This document shows, in pieces, positions 1 to 6,014 of a stretch of 9,258 nt of DNA. The stretch spans positions 1 through 9,258 of the forward strand of contig JAGCYR010000182.1 of assembly GCA_017960705.1 (NCBI GenBank), written 5' to 3'. Position numbers and translations under genes: made by a program. This DNA comes from Clostridia bacterium (GTDB taxonomy: Bacteria; Bacillota; Clostridia; Oscillospirales; CAG-272). The notes below the pieces were generated by a model. It saw only the letters and a program-made list of their open reading frames with translations, made no database searches and was not told the origin of the DNA. Numbering within the stretch: the first letter of the stretch is position 1; the number at the start of each line of letters is the position of its first letter.

Positions 1-1807
1 CCTTGGAACGCTGGAGCGTGTAGGAACGCGCGCCGAGCTTTGACACGATCGCCTGCTTCTCCTGTTCGTTGTAGGCGAAGTAGGTCTCGTTCCCCGCCGT
101 GATCTCGAACAGAGGGGATTCGGCGATATAGATCTTCTTCATCTCGATCAGGGTCGGGAGGAGGCGGTAGAACATCGTGAGGAGCAGGGTCCTGATCTGG
201 AACCCGTCCTCGTCGGCGTCGGTGCAGATGATGATCTTGCTCCACCGGAGCGCGTCGGGATCAAAGGGAACGACGTCGCCCTTGACCCCCGCCGGGATCT
301 CGACGCCGCACCCGATCACGCGGAGCAGATCGACGATGATCTTGCTTTCAAAGATGCGGGCGTAGGTGCTCTTCATACAGTTGAGCGTCTTGCCGCGGAC
401 CGGGATGATCGCCTGGAATTCGGCGTTTCTCCCGAGTTTGCAGGAGGTCAGAGCCGAGTCGCCCTCGACGATATAGAGCTCGCGCAGGGCGGGATCCTTC
501 GAGCGGCAGGCGACGAACTTCTCGACGCTGCTCGTCACGTCCATCGAACCGGCGAGCTTGCGCTTCACGTCCACGCGGGCGCGCTCGGCGCTCTCGCGGC
601 TGCGGCGGTTGAGCAGGACCTGCGCCCCGAACTGCGCCGCGGCGGTCGGATTCTCCGCGAAATAGACCTCGAGCGAATTCTTGATGTATTCGGTCAGCGC
701 CTTCGTGATGAAGGGGTTGTTGATGGCTTTCTTGGTCTGGTTCTCGTAGGAGGTCTGGGTCGACGCCGAACTGATGACGACGGTCAGACTCTCGGCAACG
801 TCCTGATAGGTGATCCGCTGCTCGTTCTTGTTGTATTTCCCCTGCGCCTTGAGGTACTTGTCGACGGCGTAGGTGAAGCCGGTGCGCACCGCCCGGTCGG
901 GGCAGCCGCCGTGCTCGAGAAAACTGGAATTGTGATAGTATTCCGCGATCCCGCCGGTCTTCATCAGACAGAACGCGATCTCGGCGCGCATCAGATACTC
1001 GGGCTTATCCTCGCGGTCGCGCCCCTTGGTCTCCATCGACCAGAGGACGGGCTCGGTCACGGAATTCTCGCCCGCCAGTTCGCGGATGTAGTCGGACACG
1101 CCGTTCTCGTAGCGGTATTCGCTCGTATCAAACGAGCCGTTTTCCCGCTCCATCCGAAGCCGGAAGGTCAGCCCGCCGTTGACCACCGCCTGCTGTTTTA
1201 AGGTGGTGCGGAAGTATTCCTCCGGGATCGCGACGTCGGTAAAGACCTCGAGATCCGGGAGCCAGCGGATGATCGTCCCCTGCCGCTTCTTGTCCTTCTG
1301 CGTCAGGTTGCGGACCTCGAGTTCGGTTGCGGGGTTCCCGCACTTGAAGCCGATGGTCGAGCACTGCGTCCCGTTATACGAAGCGACGTTCATATATTCC
1401 GAGCTGTACTGCGTCGCACAGGCGCCCAGCCCGTTCAGACCGAGCGAGAAGGTGTACGCCGACGATCCGCCGTTGTTGTCGTATTTGCCCCCGGCGTAGA
1501 GCTCGCAGAAAACAAGTTCCCAGTTGTACCGCTTTTCCTTCTTGTTGTAGCCGAGCGGAACGCCCCGCCCGAAGTCCTCGATCTCGATCGACCGATCGAG
1601 GTAGACCGTGACGATCACGGTGTCGCCGAATCCCTCGCGCGCCTCGTCGACCGAGTTGGCAAGGATCTCGAAGAAGGAATGTTCGCAGCCCTCCAGCCCG
1701 TCCGAACCGAAGATGACGGCGGGGCGGCGGCGTACGCGATCGGCGCCTTTGAGCTGGGAAATGCTCTGGTCGTTGTACTTGGCGTCGTTTGGCTTTTTGG
1801 TCGCCAC
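1..1807 (-). CDS. Atypical GyrB/ParE-like type IIA DNA topoisomerase ATPase subunit, C-terminus cut by window edge
   Basis: This is the ATP-binding and Toprim subunit of a type IIA topoisomerase, which would change DNA topology together with a GyrA/ParC-like partner. 602 codons are visible. The GHKL ATPase comes first: E47 and N51 in EILANSVDEA, D78 in EDFGRG, and a GLNGLG loop at 123-128 where gyrase has GLHGVG. Transducer residues Q357-T358-K359 follow. The Toprim domain has E448 in EGDSALTSCKLG and D530/D532/D534 in TDADEDG. All key catalytic residues are present, but the surroundings differ from housekeeping GyrB/ParE (RPAVIFG for RPGMYIG, DEDGFQIRT for DVDGSHIRT). I therefore read it as the divergent clostridial paralogue and give no symbol. 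The edge cuts after LQRSK, inside the motif that normally reads QRYKGLGE. The start is GTG at 1807, with GAAGGGGG 5 nt upstream. An in-frame GTG at 1828 lacks such a site, and the nearby ATG is out of frame. Confidence 0.9.
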   Translation of the reverse strand, partial: MATKKPNDAKYNDQSISQLKGADRVRRRPAVIFGSDGLEGCEHSFFEILANSVDEAREGFGDTVIVTVYLDRSIEIEDFGRGVPLGYNKKEKRYNWELVFCELYAGGKYDNNGGSSAYTFSLGLNGLGACATQYSSEYMNVASYNGTQCSTIGFKCGNPATELEVRNLTQKDKKRQGTIIRWLPDLEVFTDVAIPEEYFRTTLKQQAVVNGGLTFRLRMERENGSFDTSEYRYENGVSDYIRELAGENSVTEPVLWSMETKGRDREDKPEYLMRAEIAFCLMKTGGIAEYYHNSSFLEHGGCPDRAVRTGFTYAVDKYLKAQGKYNKNEQRITYQDVAESLTVVISSASTQTSYENQTKKAINNPFITKALTEYIKNSLEVYFAENPTAAAQFGAQVLLNRRSRESAERARVDVKRKLAGSMDVTSSVEKFVACRSKDPALRELYIVEGDSALTSCKLGRNAEFQAIIPVRGKTLNCMKSTYARIFESKIIVDLLRVIGCGVEIPAGVKGDVVPFDPDALRWSKIIICTDADEDGFQIRTLLLTMFYRLLPTLIEMKKIYIAESPLFEITAGNETYFAYNEQEKQAIVSKLGARSYTLQRSK

Positions 1808-1856
1808 GGCATCCCCCTTCTCCGGCACATACTCCGGTAGTGTACTTTATAAGAAA

Positions 1857-1885
1857 AGTATATCATCCTAAAAGGGAAATGTCAA
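1857..1885 (-). promoter_or_regulatory. Housekeeping sigma promoter of the topoisomerase gene
   Basis: On the minus strand, a perfect TTGACA (1885-1880) is followed by a 17-nt spacer and TATACT (1862-1857), one mismatch from TATAAT. Transcription should start near 1850, giving a leader of about 40 nt before the GTG at 1807. This is one of the clearest promoters in the window. Confidence 0.8.
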
Positions 1886-1920
1886 GAATTTCGGCGTGTT
1901 TTTCGCTTTTTTCGCCGCAC

Positions 1921-1949
1921 TTGCTTTTTGCCCCGAGCCGTGGTATAAT
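1921..1949 (+). promoter_or_regulatory. Extended -10 promoter of the small four-cysteine gene
   Basis: A perfect TATAAT (1944-1949) is preceded by TGG (1941-1943), which makes a TGn extended -10 element. The -35 region 17 nt upstream is TTGCTT (1921-1926), matching only TTG of TTGACA, as is common when the -10 is extended. The start site would be near 1956. Its -35 lies 35 nt from the oppositely facing -35 at 1880-1885, so the two promoters are back to back and could share a regulator. Confidence 0.72.
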
Positions 1950-2002
1950 AGAGGCGGAGAGAGTGCGAAGGGCGCACTCCGCAACCGGAAAGGAGGAACC
2001 CC

Positions 2003-2209
2003 ATGGCAGAAGCAAAGAAAAAGCGTTTGCCGGTCAATTCCCGCTGCGAAGACTGCGAGTTCTACCGCTACGACGAATGGGACGACGCCTACGTTTGCGA
2101 CCAGCGGCTCGACGAGGACGAGATGGCGGAGTTCCTCGCCAAGAGGACCGGGGCTTGTCCCTACTACCGCTACTACGACGAATACAAATCGGTCCAAACC
2201 CAGATCTGA
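2003..2209 (+). CDS. Small four-cysteine protein, DUF6472-like, function unknown
   Basis: This is a 68-residue, highly charged soluble protein with no signal peptide or membrane segment. After a lysine-rich N-terminus (AKKKR) it carries C15-x2-C18 (CEDCEFY), C32 (YVCDQ), an acidic LDEDEMAEFL helix, and C52 in ACPYYRYYDEYK. The four cysteines and the CPYY..YDEYK ending match the small clostridial family I know as DUF6472. The cysteines could bind zinc or an iron-sulfur cluster, but that is inference and no function is known to me. AGGAGG at 1991-1996, 6 nt before the ATG, fixes the start. It has its own promoter and its own strong terminator, so it is transcribed alone. It is divergent from the topoisomerase gene and convergent with cotJC. 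Confidence 0.85.
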   Translation: MAEAKKKRLPVNSRCEDCEFYRYDEWDDAYVCDQRLDEDEMAEFLAKRTGACPYYRYYDEYKSVQTQI

Positions 2210-2223
2210 ACTTGAAATCTTTC

Positions 2224-2258
2224 AACACCCCCCGACGCGCGTCGGGGGGTGTTTTTTT
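2224..2258 (+). terminator. Strong intrinsic terminator of the small four-cysteine gene
   Basis: A perfect, very GC-rich inverted repeat (ACACCCCCCGACGC and its complement, 2225-2252, plus an outer A-T pair) runs straight into a T tract at 2252-2258. It lies 15 nt after the stop at 2209. On the minus strand, 21 nt past the cotJC stop, the same hairpin is followed only by a poor T run, so it may end cotJ transcription less efficiently. Confidence 0.92.
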
Positions 2259-2274
2259 GGCGTGAGGAAAGGGG

Positions 2275-2889
2275 TCAGCGGGGCTCCCGCGCGGGTTTGT
2301 CGAACGCGGGGTTGCAGGCGTAGTAGTTCTTCGCGTCGCCCCTGTCCTGCGCGACCCGGAGCGCGTCCCCGAACCGCTGGAAGTGGACGATCTCGCGCTG
2401 GCGCAGGAACTTGAGCGGCTCGCGCACGTCGGGATCGTCGATCAGGCGGAGCAGGTTGTCGTAGGTGACGCGCGCCTTCTGTTCGGCGGCGAGATCCTCG
2501 GTCAGATCGGCGAACACGTCCCCCTTCACCCCGATATATTTGGTATCGAAGGGCACGCCCGCCGCAGCCTGCGGATAGACGCCGACGGTGTGATCGACGA
2601 AATACTTGTCGAAACCGGCTTCGACGATCTGCTCGGGCGTAAGATTGCGGGTCAGCTGGTGCAAAATCGTCGAGATCATTTCGACGTGGGCGAGCTCCTC
2701 GGTGCCGACGTCGGTAAGTATCCCGACAACCTCCTGATAGGGCATCGAATAGCGCTGGGAGAGGTAGCGGGTCGCGGCGCCGAGTTCGCCGTCGGGTCCG
2801 CCGAGCTGGCTGACGATGATCCCGGCGTAGAGGGGATTCGGGTTTTCGATCTTGATCGGGTACTGGAGTTTCTTTTCATAGATCCACAT
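2275..2889 (-). CDS. cotJC: CotJC, manganese catalase-family spore coat protein
   Basis: This 204-residue protein belongs to the dimanganese catalase fold and is the CotJC component of the inner spore coat. The start MWIYEKKLQYP and the motifs GGPDGELGAATRYLSQRY (about 30-47) and GTEELAHVEM (62-71) are typical. All five metal ligands expected from the family can be placed: E35, E65, H68, E136 and H169. The 33-residue gap between the last two equals that in the Lactobacillus manganese catalase. Peroxide disproportionation is therefore plausible, although the main known role of CotJC is in the coat. The ATG at 2889 follows AGAGAGGTGA by 6 nt, and this ribosome-binding site overlaps the cotJB stop codon, which suggests coupled translation. 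It is the last gene of the cotJ operon. Length is normal for CotJC and shorter than secreted or cytosolic manganese catalases. Confidence 0.96.
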   Translation of the reverse strand: MWIYEKKLQYPIKIENPNPLYAGIIVSQLGGPDGELGAATRYLSQRYSMPYQEVVGILTDVGTEELAHVEMISTILHQLTRNLTPEQIVEAGFDKYFVDHTVGVYPQAAAGVPFDTKYIGVKGDVFADLTEDLAAEQKARVTYDNLLRLIDDPDVREPLKFLRQREIVHFQRFGDALRVAQDRGDAKNYYACNPAFDKPAREPR

Positions 2890-2895
2890 TTTCCG

Positions 2896-3225
2896 TCACC
2901 TCTCTTCCCCGCTGTCAAGCGCGCCCGCAGCGACGTTCCCGCCGTCGGGGAATCCGTACTCCCACGGCCACGGGGACCTGACCCACCGCCACGCGGTATC
3001 GTTCTCGGTCGCGTTCGGGGTGATCGGAGCGTAGGTCGCCTCGTACTCGGCTTTCAGCGTATCGTACTCGGCTTTCTGCTCGGCGTAGTAAGCGAGCGCC
3101 CGACGGTTTTCGGGATGTCCGTCGAGAAAGAGCTCGGTCTCTTTCAGGGCGAAGGAGAGCTCCTGCAGCCGGAGCATCATCTCCTCCCGCCGGCTGACGT
3201 TCCCGTTCGCGTAGTGCCGTCTCAC
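2896..3225 (-). CDS. cotJB: CotJB, spore coat protein
   Basis: A 109-residue small soluble protein of the CotJB family, which works with CotJA and CotJC in the spore coat. The core runs from about residue 15 to 92: an amphipathic helix (MLRLQELSFALKETELFLDG), then HPENRRALAYY, a Lys/Glu-rich helix, YAPITP, and the diagnostic PWPWEYG ending (P85-W86-P87-W88-E89). The tail from 93 on is Gly/Ala-rich and less conserved. The start is GTG at 3225, overlapping the cotJA stop as GTGA, with GGAGGGGG 9 nt upstream. The in-frame ATG pair near residue 16 has a Shine-Dalgarno-like GGGAGGAG too close to it and would lose only non-conserved residues, so a shorter form cannot be fully excluded. Confidence 0.94.
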   Translation of the reverse strand: MRRHYANGNVSRREEMMLRLQELSFALKETELFLDGHPENRRALAYYAEQKAEYDTLKAEYEATYAPITPNATENDTAWRWVRSPWPWEYGFPDGGNVAAGALDSGEER

Positions 3226-3482
3226 GACGCGTCACCCCCTCCGCAGACCCCGGTCAGGGGCTTGTCGAGTTCGGCAAACAATGTCCCGCGGTCGAGCGCC
3301 TCCGCCGGCGTATAGGCGTCTCTCCAATACTGCCGGGGCGAGTAGACCATCGCGAGCGACTCGCGCGCCGTCCCGTCCGCGCAGGCGCACCCCGCCCCGG
3401 CGTTCTCCCCCGCCCCGTTTTCGGGCGCGAGCGTCTCGGGCGAGACCGCCTGCTCGTTCTTCTTTTTTTCAAACATGTACAT
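3222..3482 (-). CDS. cotJA: CotJA, spore coat-associated protein
   Basis: An 86-residue protein, first gene of the cotJ operon. The conserved CotJA block lies at about residues 43-77: LAMVYSPRQYWRDAYTPAEA followed by LDRGTLFAELDKPLTG, matching the family pattern of a Y-P-Q-W segment and then RGT-F-ELDKP. In B. subtilis CotJA is needed for CotJC to enter the coat. The first roughly 40 residues are an Ala/Gly/Glu-rich, low-complexity extension with a C32-A-C34 pair, and a further Cys lies near the C-terminus. This extension looks specific to the lineage. The ATG at 3482 is preceded by AAAGGA with a somewhat long gap; a second ATG two codons later is still further from it. The stop overlaps the cotJB GTG start. 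Confidence 0.93.
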   Translation of the reverse strand: MYMFEKKKNEQAVSPETLAPENGAGENAGAGCACADGTARESLAMVYSPRQYWRDAYTPAEALDRGTLFAELDKPLTGVCGGGDAS

Positions 3483-3527
3483 TCGGTTCCGTTTCCTTTC
3501 TTTTCGGGGATAAGCAACCCCTTTTGT

Positions 3528-3535
3528 AGTTTATG
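3528..3535 (-). promoter_or_regulatory. Possible sporulation (sigma-E-like) -10 element for cotJ
   Basis: The minus-strand octamer CATAAACT (3535-3528) matches 7 of 8 positions of a CATAnAnT-type sigma-E -10, and the B. subtilis cotJ operon is sigma-E dependent. No good -35 (GAATATT-like) lies 13-15 nt upstream, and no housekeeping promoter is evident, so this is only a candidate. It would give a leader of about 40 nt before cotJA. Confidence 0.3.
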
Positions 3536-3590
3536 AAAAGAACGGTGAGGGCGTTCGCGCGGGGCGCGAAGCGCAGTTATGAGTTATGAG

Positions 3591-3617
3591 TACGGCGGCA
3601 GGAACCCTGCCGCCGTA
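3591..3617. repeat. Perfect hairpin 1 (12-bp stem, 3-nt loop)
   Basis: TACGGCGGCAGG (3591-3602) and its exact complement (3606-3617) flank the loop AAC. No T run follows on the plus strand and the minus side is equally poor, so it does not look like a terminator. It follows the tandem AGTTATGAG units directly. Confidence 0.8.
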
Positions 3618-3625
3618 CGTTATGA

Positions 3626-3651
3626 TTTTGCCGTCCGTCCGGACGGCAAAA
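3626..3651. repeat. Perfect hairpin 2 (11-bp stem, 4-nt loop)
   Basis: TTTTGCCGTCC (3626-3636) and its exact complement (3641-3651) flank the loop GTCC. The A/T ends of the stem resemble a bidirectional terminator, so it could back up the terminator at 3826-3851 for the transporter operon. Its place between TTATGA and AGTTATGAG units instead ties it to the repeat cluster. Confidence 0.75.
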
Positions 3652-3743
3652 GTTATGAGCTGCGCGGGGCGCGGCGTGATGGTTACATTTTTCGAACTAA
3701 CTGCGCCAGCTATTGTTGTCAGGCGGGCGGAAGCAGATGCAGA

Positions 3744-3801
3744 ATCCCCGTTCTCGCGCCGAAGGCGTATCTACATACGCCGAGAGTAAGAGAACGGGGA
3801 T
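3744..3801. repeat. 58-bp composite inverted repeat with nested hairpin
   Basis: The outer arms ATCCCCGTTCTC (3744-3755) and GAGAACGGGGAT (3790-3801) are exact complements. Inside them, GGCGTAT (3764-3770), loop CTAC and ATACGCC (3775-3781) form a second perfect stem, with 8 nt unpaired on each side. TCTCG (3752-3756) can also pair with CGAGA (3781-3785), which would compete with part of the outer stem. It lies outside any operon leader, so its role is unclear. Confidence 0.75.
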
Positions 3802-3825
3802 AGGAAAACAACTTCAAAAAATGGA

Positions 3826-3851
3826 GAAAACCGCCCCGTGGGGCGGTTTTC
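3826..3851 (-). terminator. Intrinsic terminator of the DUF5696-permease operon
   Basis: The stem GAAAACCGCCCC (3826-3837) pairs with 3840-3851. On the minus strand the stem ends in GGTTTTC and a further T6 run follows a few bases later. It lies about 110 nt past the MalG-like permease stop at 3961. The A-stem-T symmetry means it could act in both directions, but no plus-strand gene reads into it. Confidence 0.82.
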
Positions 3852-3960
3852 AACCTTAAATGCATTTTGCTGTGTTGGATTTTGCACAGAGTGGAAAGCT
3901 TCAACGGACCAAGAGTCTAATCCTTTGTTTTCCGGTCTGCGCTGAAATCCGCCCGTCGTC

Positions 3961-5028
3961 TTACCCGACGATACCGGAGCGTTCGATGCCTTGCACAAGG
4001 TAACGCTGGCAGAAGAGGAAGACGCCCAGCAGCGGCAGAATGATCATCAAGCCGCCCGCGTTCTTGATCGCCTTGTAGTAGGGATCAGCGACCGCGATGT
4101 TGTTGATCTGCAGCGCCGGAGGCGGGGATTTGATGAGATCGGGCATCAGTCCGATGCTGCCGCTCGAGGAGAAGAACAGATTGGTGTAGAAGCTATCCGT
4201 CCACTGCCACGAGAAGGCGAACAGGAAGATGGTGATCATCATCGGGATAGAGAGCGGGAGAATGATCGTGAAGAAGGTGCGGAAGGTACCCGAACCGTCC
4301 ACGTAAGCCGATTCCTCGAGTTCGTCCGGAACGCCGTGGAAGAACTGACGCATCATGAAGATATAAAGTCCGTTCTTGAAGGCAAGTCCCGTGCCGGACA
4401 GGATGACGAACGGCCAATAGGAATTGGTCAGCCGGAGCGTGTGTCCGAACATCCGTTCCAGAAGTCCCGCGGAGTTGGTCGCCTGGATCGCGAAGAAGTC
4501 GAATTCGCCGAAGTGCTGGAAGAGCGAGAGCTTCAGCGTGCTGTGCGGGATCGCCATCGTGACGATGACGAGGACCAGGACCAGCTTGTTCCCCCGGAAA
4601 CGGAACTTTGCAAGTCCGTAACCGATCATACAGGTCACGAACGTCTGCAGAAGAGCCGTCAAGCCCGAGAGGACCAGCGTGTTGCGCAGGATCTTGAGAT
4701 AATGCCAGTACTGCGCCAGCTTCACGTAGATATTGAACGAGATCCGGGTCGGGATCATGTTGACCTGCGTGTTGCTGAAGTCGGAGAGAGGCATAAACGA
4801 GGTCAGGATCTTTTCAAGGAAGGGGTTCAGGATGACGAAGCTGATACCGAGCAAAAGGATAAAGCGGAAGAGGTACCAGACGCGGTCGATCCAGAACGTC
4901 GAGGAGGTCAGGCGCATGATGAGGCGCTGTTTGAACGGGATCTTCCCCTCAAAGTCCATCTTGACGCCGCGCTTCGTGATGATCGCGTTGCCGGCGGGGG
5001 CGGTTCTGTTGGTTTGCTGATTATCCAT
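3961..5028 (-). CDS. Carbohydrate ABC transporter permease, MalG/YtcP-like
   Basis: This inner-membrane subunit should pair with the MalF-like permease encoded just upstream. From the chosen start it has 355 residues: a polar cytoplasmic N-terminus (1-48), a first membrane helix at about 50-73, and further helices near 116-140, 147-163, 204-225, 259-273 and 325-342. The ATPase-contacting EAA loop is at 237-258: DELEESAYVDGSGTF, with E239-S-A241 and D244-G245 in place. The ending RYLVQGIERSGIVG is typical of the LplC/YtcP group, often linked to plant or mucin oligosaccharide import. The true substrate is unknown. I chose ATG 5028, with AAGGGGGG 8 nt upstream, over the in-frame GTG at 5037, which abuts that site. 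The gap from the previous stop is 14 nt, so the genes are co-transcribed and probably coupled. Last gene of its operon. Confidence 0.93.
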   Translation of the reverse strand: MDNQQTNRTAPAGNAIITKRGVKMDFEGKIPFKQRLIMRLTSSTFWIDRVWYLFRFILLLGISFVILNPFLEKILTSFMPLSDFSNTQVNMIPTRISFNIYVKLAQYWHYLKILRNTLVLSGLTALLQTFVTCMIGYGLAKFRFRGNKLVLVLVIVTMAIPHSTLKLSLFQHFGEFDFFAIQATNSAGLLERMFGHTLRLTNSYWPFVILSGTGLAFKNGLYIFMMRQFFHGVPDELEESAYVDGSGTFRTFFTIILPLSIPMMITIFLFAFSWQWTDSFYTNLFFSSSGSIGLMPDLIKSPPPALQINNIAVADPYYKAIKNAGGLMIILPLLGVFLFCQRYLVQGIERSGIVG

Positions 5029-5042
5029 TCTTTTCACCCCCC

Positions 5043-5996
5043 TTAGTCACGTCTCTGATAGAAGACGTACGCCGACACGATCCCGCCGAACGCAGCCACG
5101 ATCGCGAAGATAATCATAAAGTAGACCCAATACTCCGCCGTAGCCAAGCTTTGGCTCTCGTTGTCGTACACCTCTCCTATGAACTTCATGACCGTATTGT
5201 TGTTGCGCGTGAAGCTGTCGATGATGGTGTAGATGCCGTTCACCAGGATCATCGGGCTGATCATCGGGAAGGTGATCTTCCAGAACGTTTCCCACGCGGA
5301 CGCGCCGTCGATCCTCGCCGCCTCGTAGATGGCGGGGCTGATCGACTGCAGACCGGCAAGGAAGATCAGCATCTGGACGCCGGAGAAGGTGATGATGTCG
5401 TAAACGTGGTTGACCAGTTCTACGATCTTTTTCACCAGATCTCCGCCGATCGCCATCATGCCGAACAGTCCCTGCAGATCCATCGCCGAGACCAGTCCGT
5501 CGGTCGCGCTTTCACCCGAGCCGTCGTCGACGCCGCCCTCGCCCGCGATGCTGTTCGCCGTAAGCGATTCAAGCAGACCGGTCGAAAGGATGACGGGGAC
5601 GAAGAAGATGGCGCGGAACACGGCGCGTCCGAGCATCTTCTGGTTCAGGATGACCGCGACGAAGAGCGCGAAGATAACGATCGCGGGAACCTCCCAGAGC
5701 AGCTGGCCGATACCTTGACCGAGGCGCTTCGTGAAATCCGAGTCGCCGAACATTTCGCGGTAGAACTCGAGACCGTGGGAAACGACCTCGGTGTAGGAGT
5801 AACCCTGCTGATCGAGCTTGATCTCGACAGTCATGAAACTGAAGCAGACCGAGTCGATGATGATGGGAAGATAAACGAGGATGAATCCGATAATGAAGGG
5901 GAGGACGAAGAGCCATCCCTTGCGGGCTTTCCGTTCCGCGAGCGACGCGCGCCCGAGTTTCGGAAGTTTGAGTTTGACGTTTTGAGATGTCGTCAT
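5043..5996 (-). CDS. Carbohydrate ABC transporter permease, MalF/LplB-like
   Basis: This 317-residue inner-membrane subunit forms the other half of the importer channel. A basic N-terminus (KLGRASLAERKARKG) precedes the first helix (28-52). Further helices lie near 99-117, 125-144, 203-220, 246-262 and 289-313. The EAA loop is Y224-EAARIDGASAWETFWKI, a near-perfect match to the family. Between the third and fourth helices (about 145-200) sits a Gly/Asp/Ser-rich segment (AGEGGVDDGSGESATDG) followed by an amphipathic stretch. This is longer than in MalF relatives of similar size and is probably exposed. The ATG at 5996 has GAAAGG 4 nt upstream and AAGGAGG 12 nt upstream; the latter overlaps the stop of the DUF5696 gene. 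No ATPase or binding protein is in the window. The MalK-like ATPase may be a shared one encoded elsewhere, as is common in Firmicutes. Confidence 0.94.
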   Translation of the reverse strand: MTTSQNVKLKLPKLGRASLAERKARKGWLFVLPFIIGFILVYLPIIIDSVCFSFMTVEIKLDQQGYSYTEVVSHGLEFYREMFGDSDFTKRLGQGIGQLLWEVPAIVIFALFVAVILNQKMLGRAVFRAIFFVPVILSTGLLESLTANSIAGEGGVDDGSGESATDGLVSAMDLQGLFGMMAIGGDLVKKIVELVNHVYDIITFSGVQMLIFLAGLQSISPAIYEAARIDGASAWETFWKITFPMISPMILVNGIYTIIDSFTRNNNTVMKFIGEVYDNESQSLATAEYWVYFMIIFAIVAAFGGIVSAYVFYQRRD

Positions 5997-6014
5997 TTTT
6001 CCTTTCGTCCTCCT

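Larger units (their letters stand above)
3557..3706. repeat. Intergenic repeat cluster: AGTTATGAG units and GC-rich direct repeats
   Basis: GCGCGGGGCGCG occurs twice as an exact direct repeat (3557-3568 and 3662-3673). Between the copies, AGTTATG is tandemly repeated, giving AGTTATGAGTTATGAG (3575-3590), and AGTTATGAG recurs at 3651-3659, with a related TTATGA at 3620-3625. These units frame two perfect hairpins. GCGCAGTTA (3571-3579) and TAACTGCGC (3698-3706) form a 9-bp inverted repeat around most of the cluster. The layout suggests a small dispersed intergenic element, but copy number cannot be seen from one window and no clear target-site duplication was found. Confidence 0.55.
3483..3960. 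other. 478-bp intergenic region with structured repeats, no credible gene
   Basis: The gap lies between the start of the cotJ operon and the end of the transporter operon, both on the minus strand. It holds, in order, the cotJA leader, a repeat and hairpin cluster (3557-3706), a composite hairpin (3744-3801), and the transporter terminator (3826-3851), all listed separately. The stretch 3852-3960 shows nothing recognisable. The short open frames here lie across inverted repeats, lack a ribosome-binding site, and encode nothing I recognise. Confidence 0.7.

Noticed and set aside
1789..2414. Plus-strand open frames overlapping the divergent promoters and the small gene
   Set aside because: They run across both promoters and the terminator and are Arg/Pro-rich frame shadows. 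The 2003-2209 frame has the promoter, AGGAGG site and family match.
2383..3315. 310-codon plus-strand open frame antisense to cotJC and cotJB
   Set aside because: It runs through three overlapping, confidently identified genes on the other strand, has no ribosome-binding site or promoter, and resembles no family.
3557..3801. CRISPR array
   Set aside because: Repeats are short, unevenly spaced and separated by hairpins rather than by unique spacers of constant length, and no cas gene is nearby.
3579..3803. Short plus-strand frames in the intergenic repeat region
   Set aside because: They are made largely of inverted repeats and AGTTATGAG units, begin without a ribosome-binding site, and encode no known motif.
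3991..5046. Long plus-strand open frame (351 codons) antisense to the MalG-like permease
   Set aside because: Its sequence is a charged, Arg/Asp/Glu-rich string with no recognisable domain, as expected opposite a GC-rich membrane protein gene. The minus strand has a clear EAA loop and ribosome-binding site.
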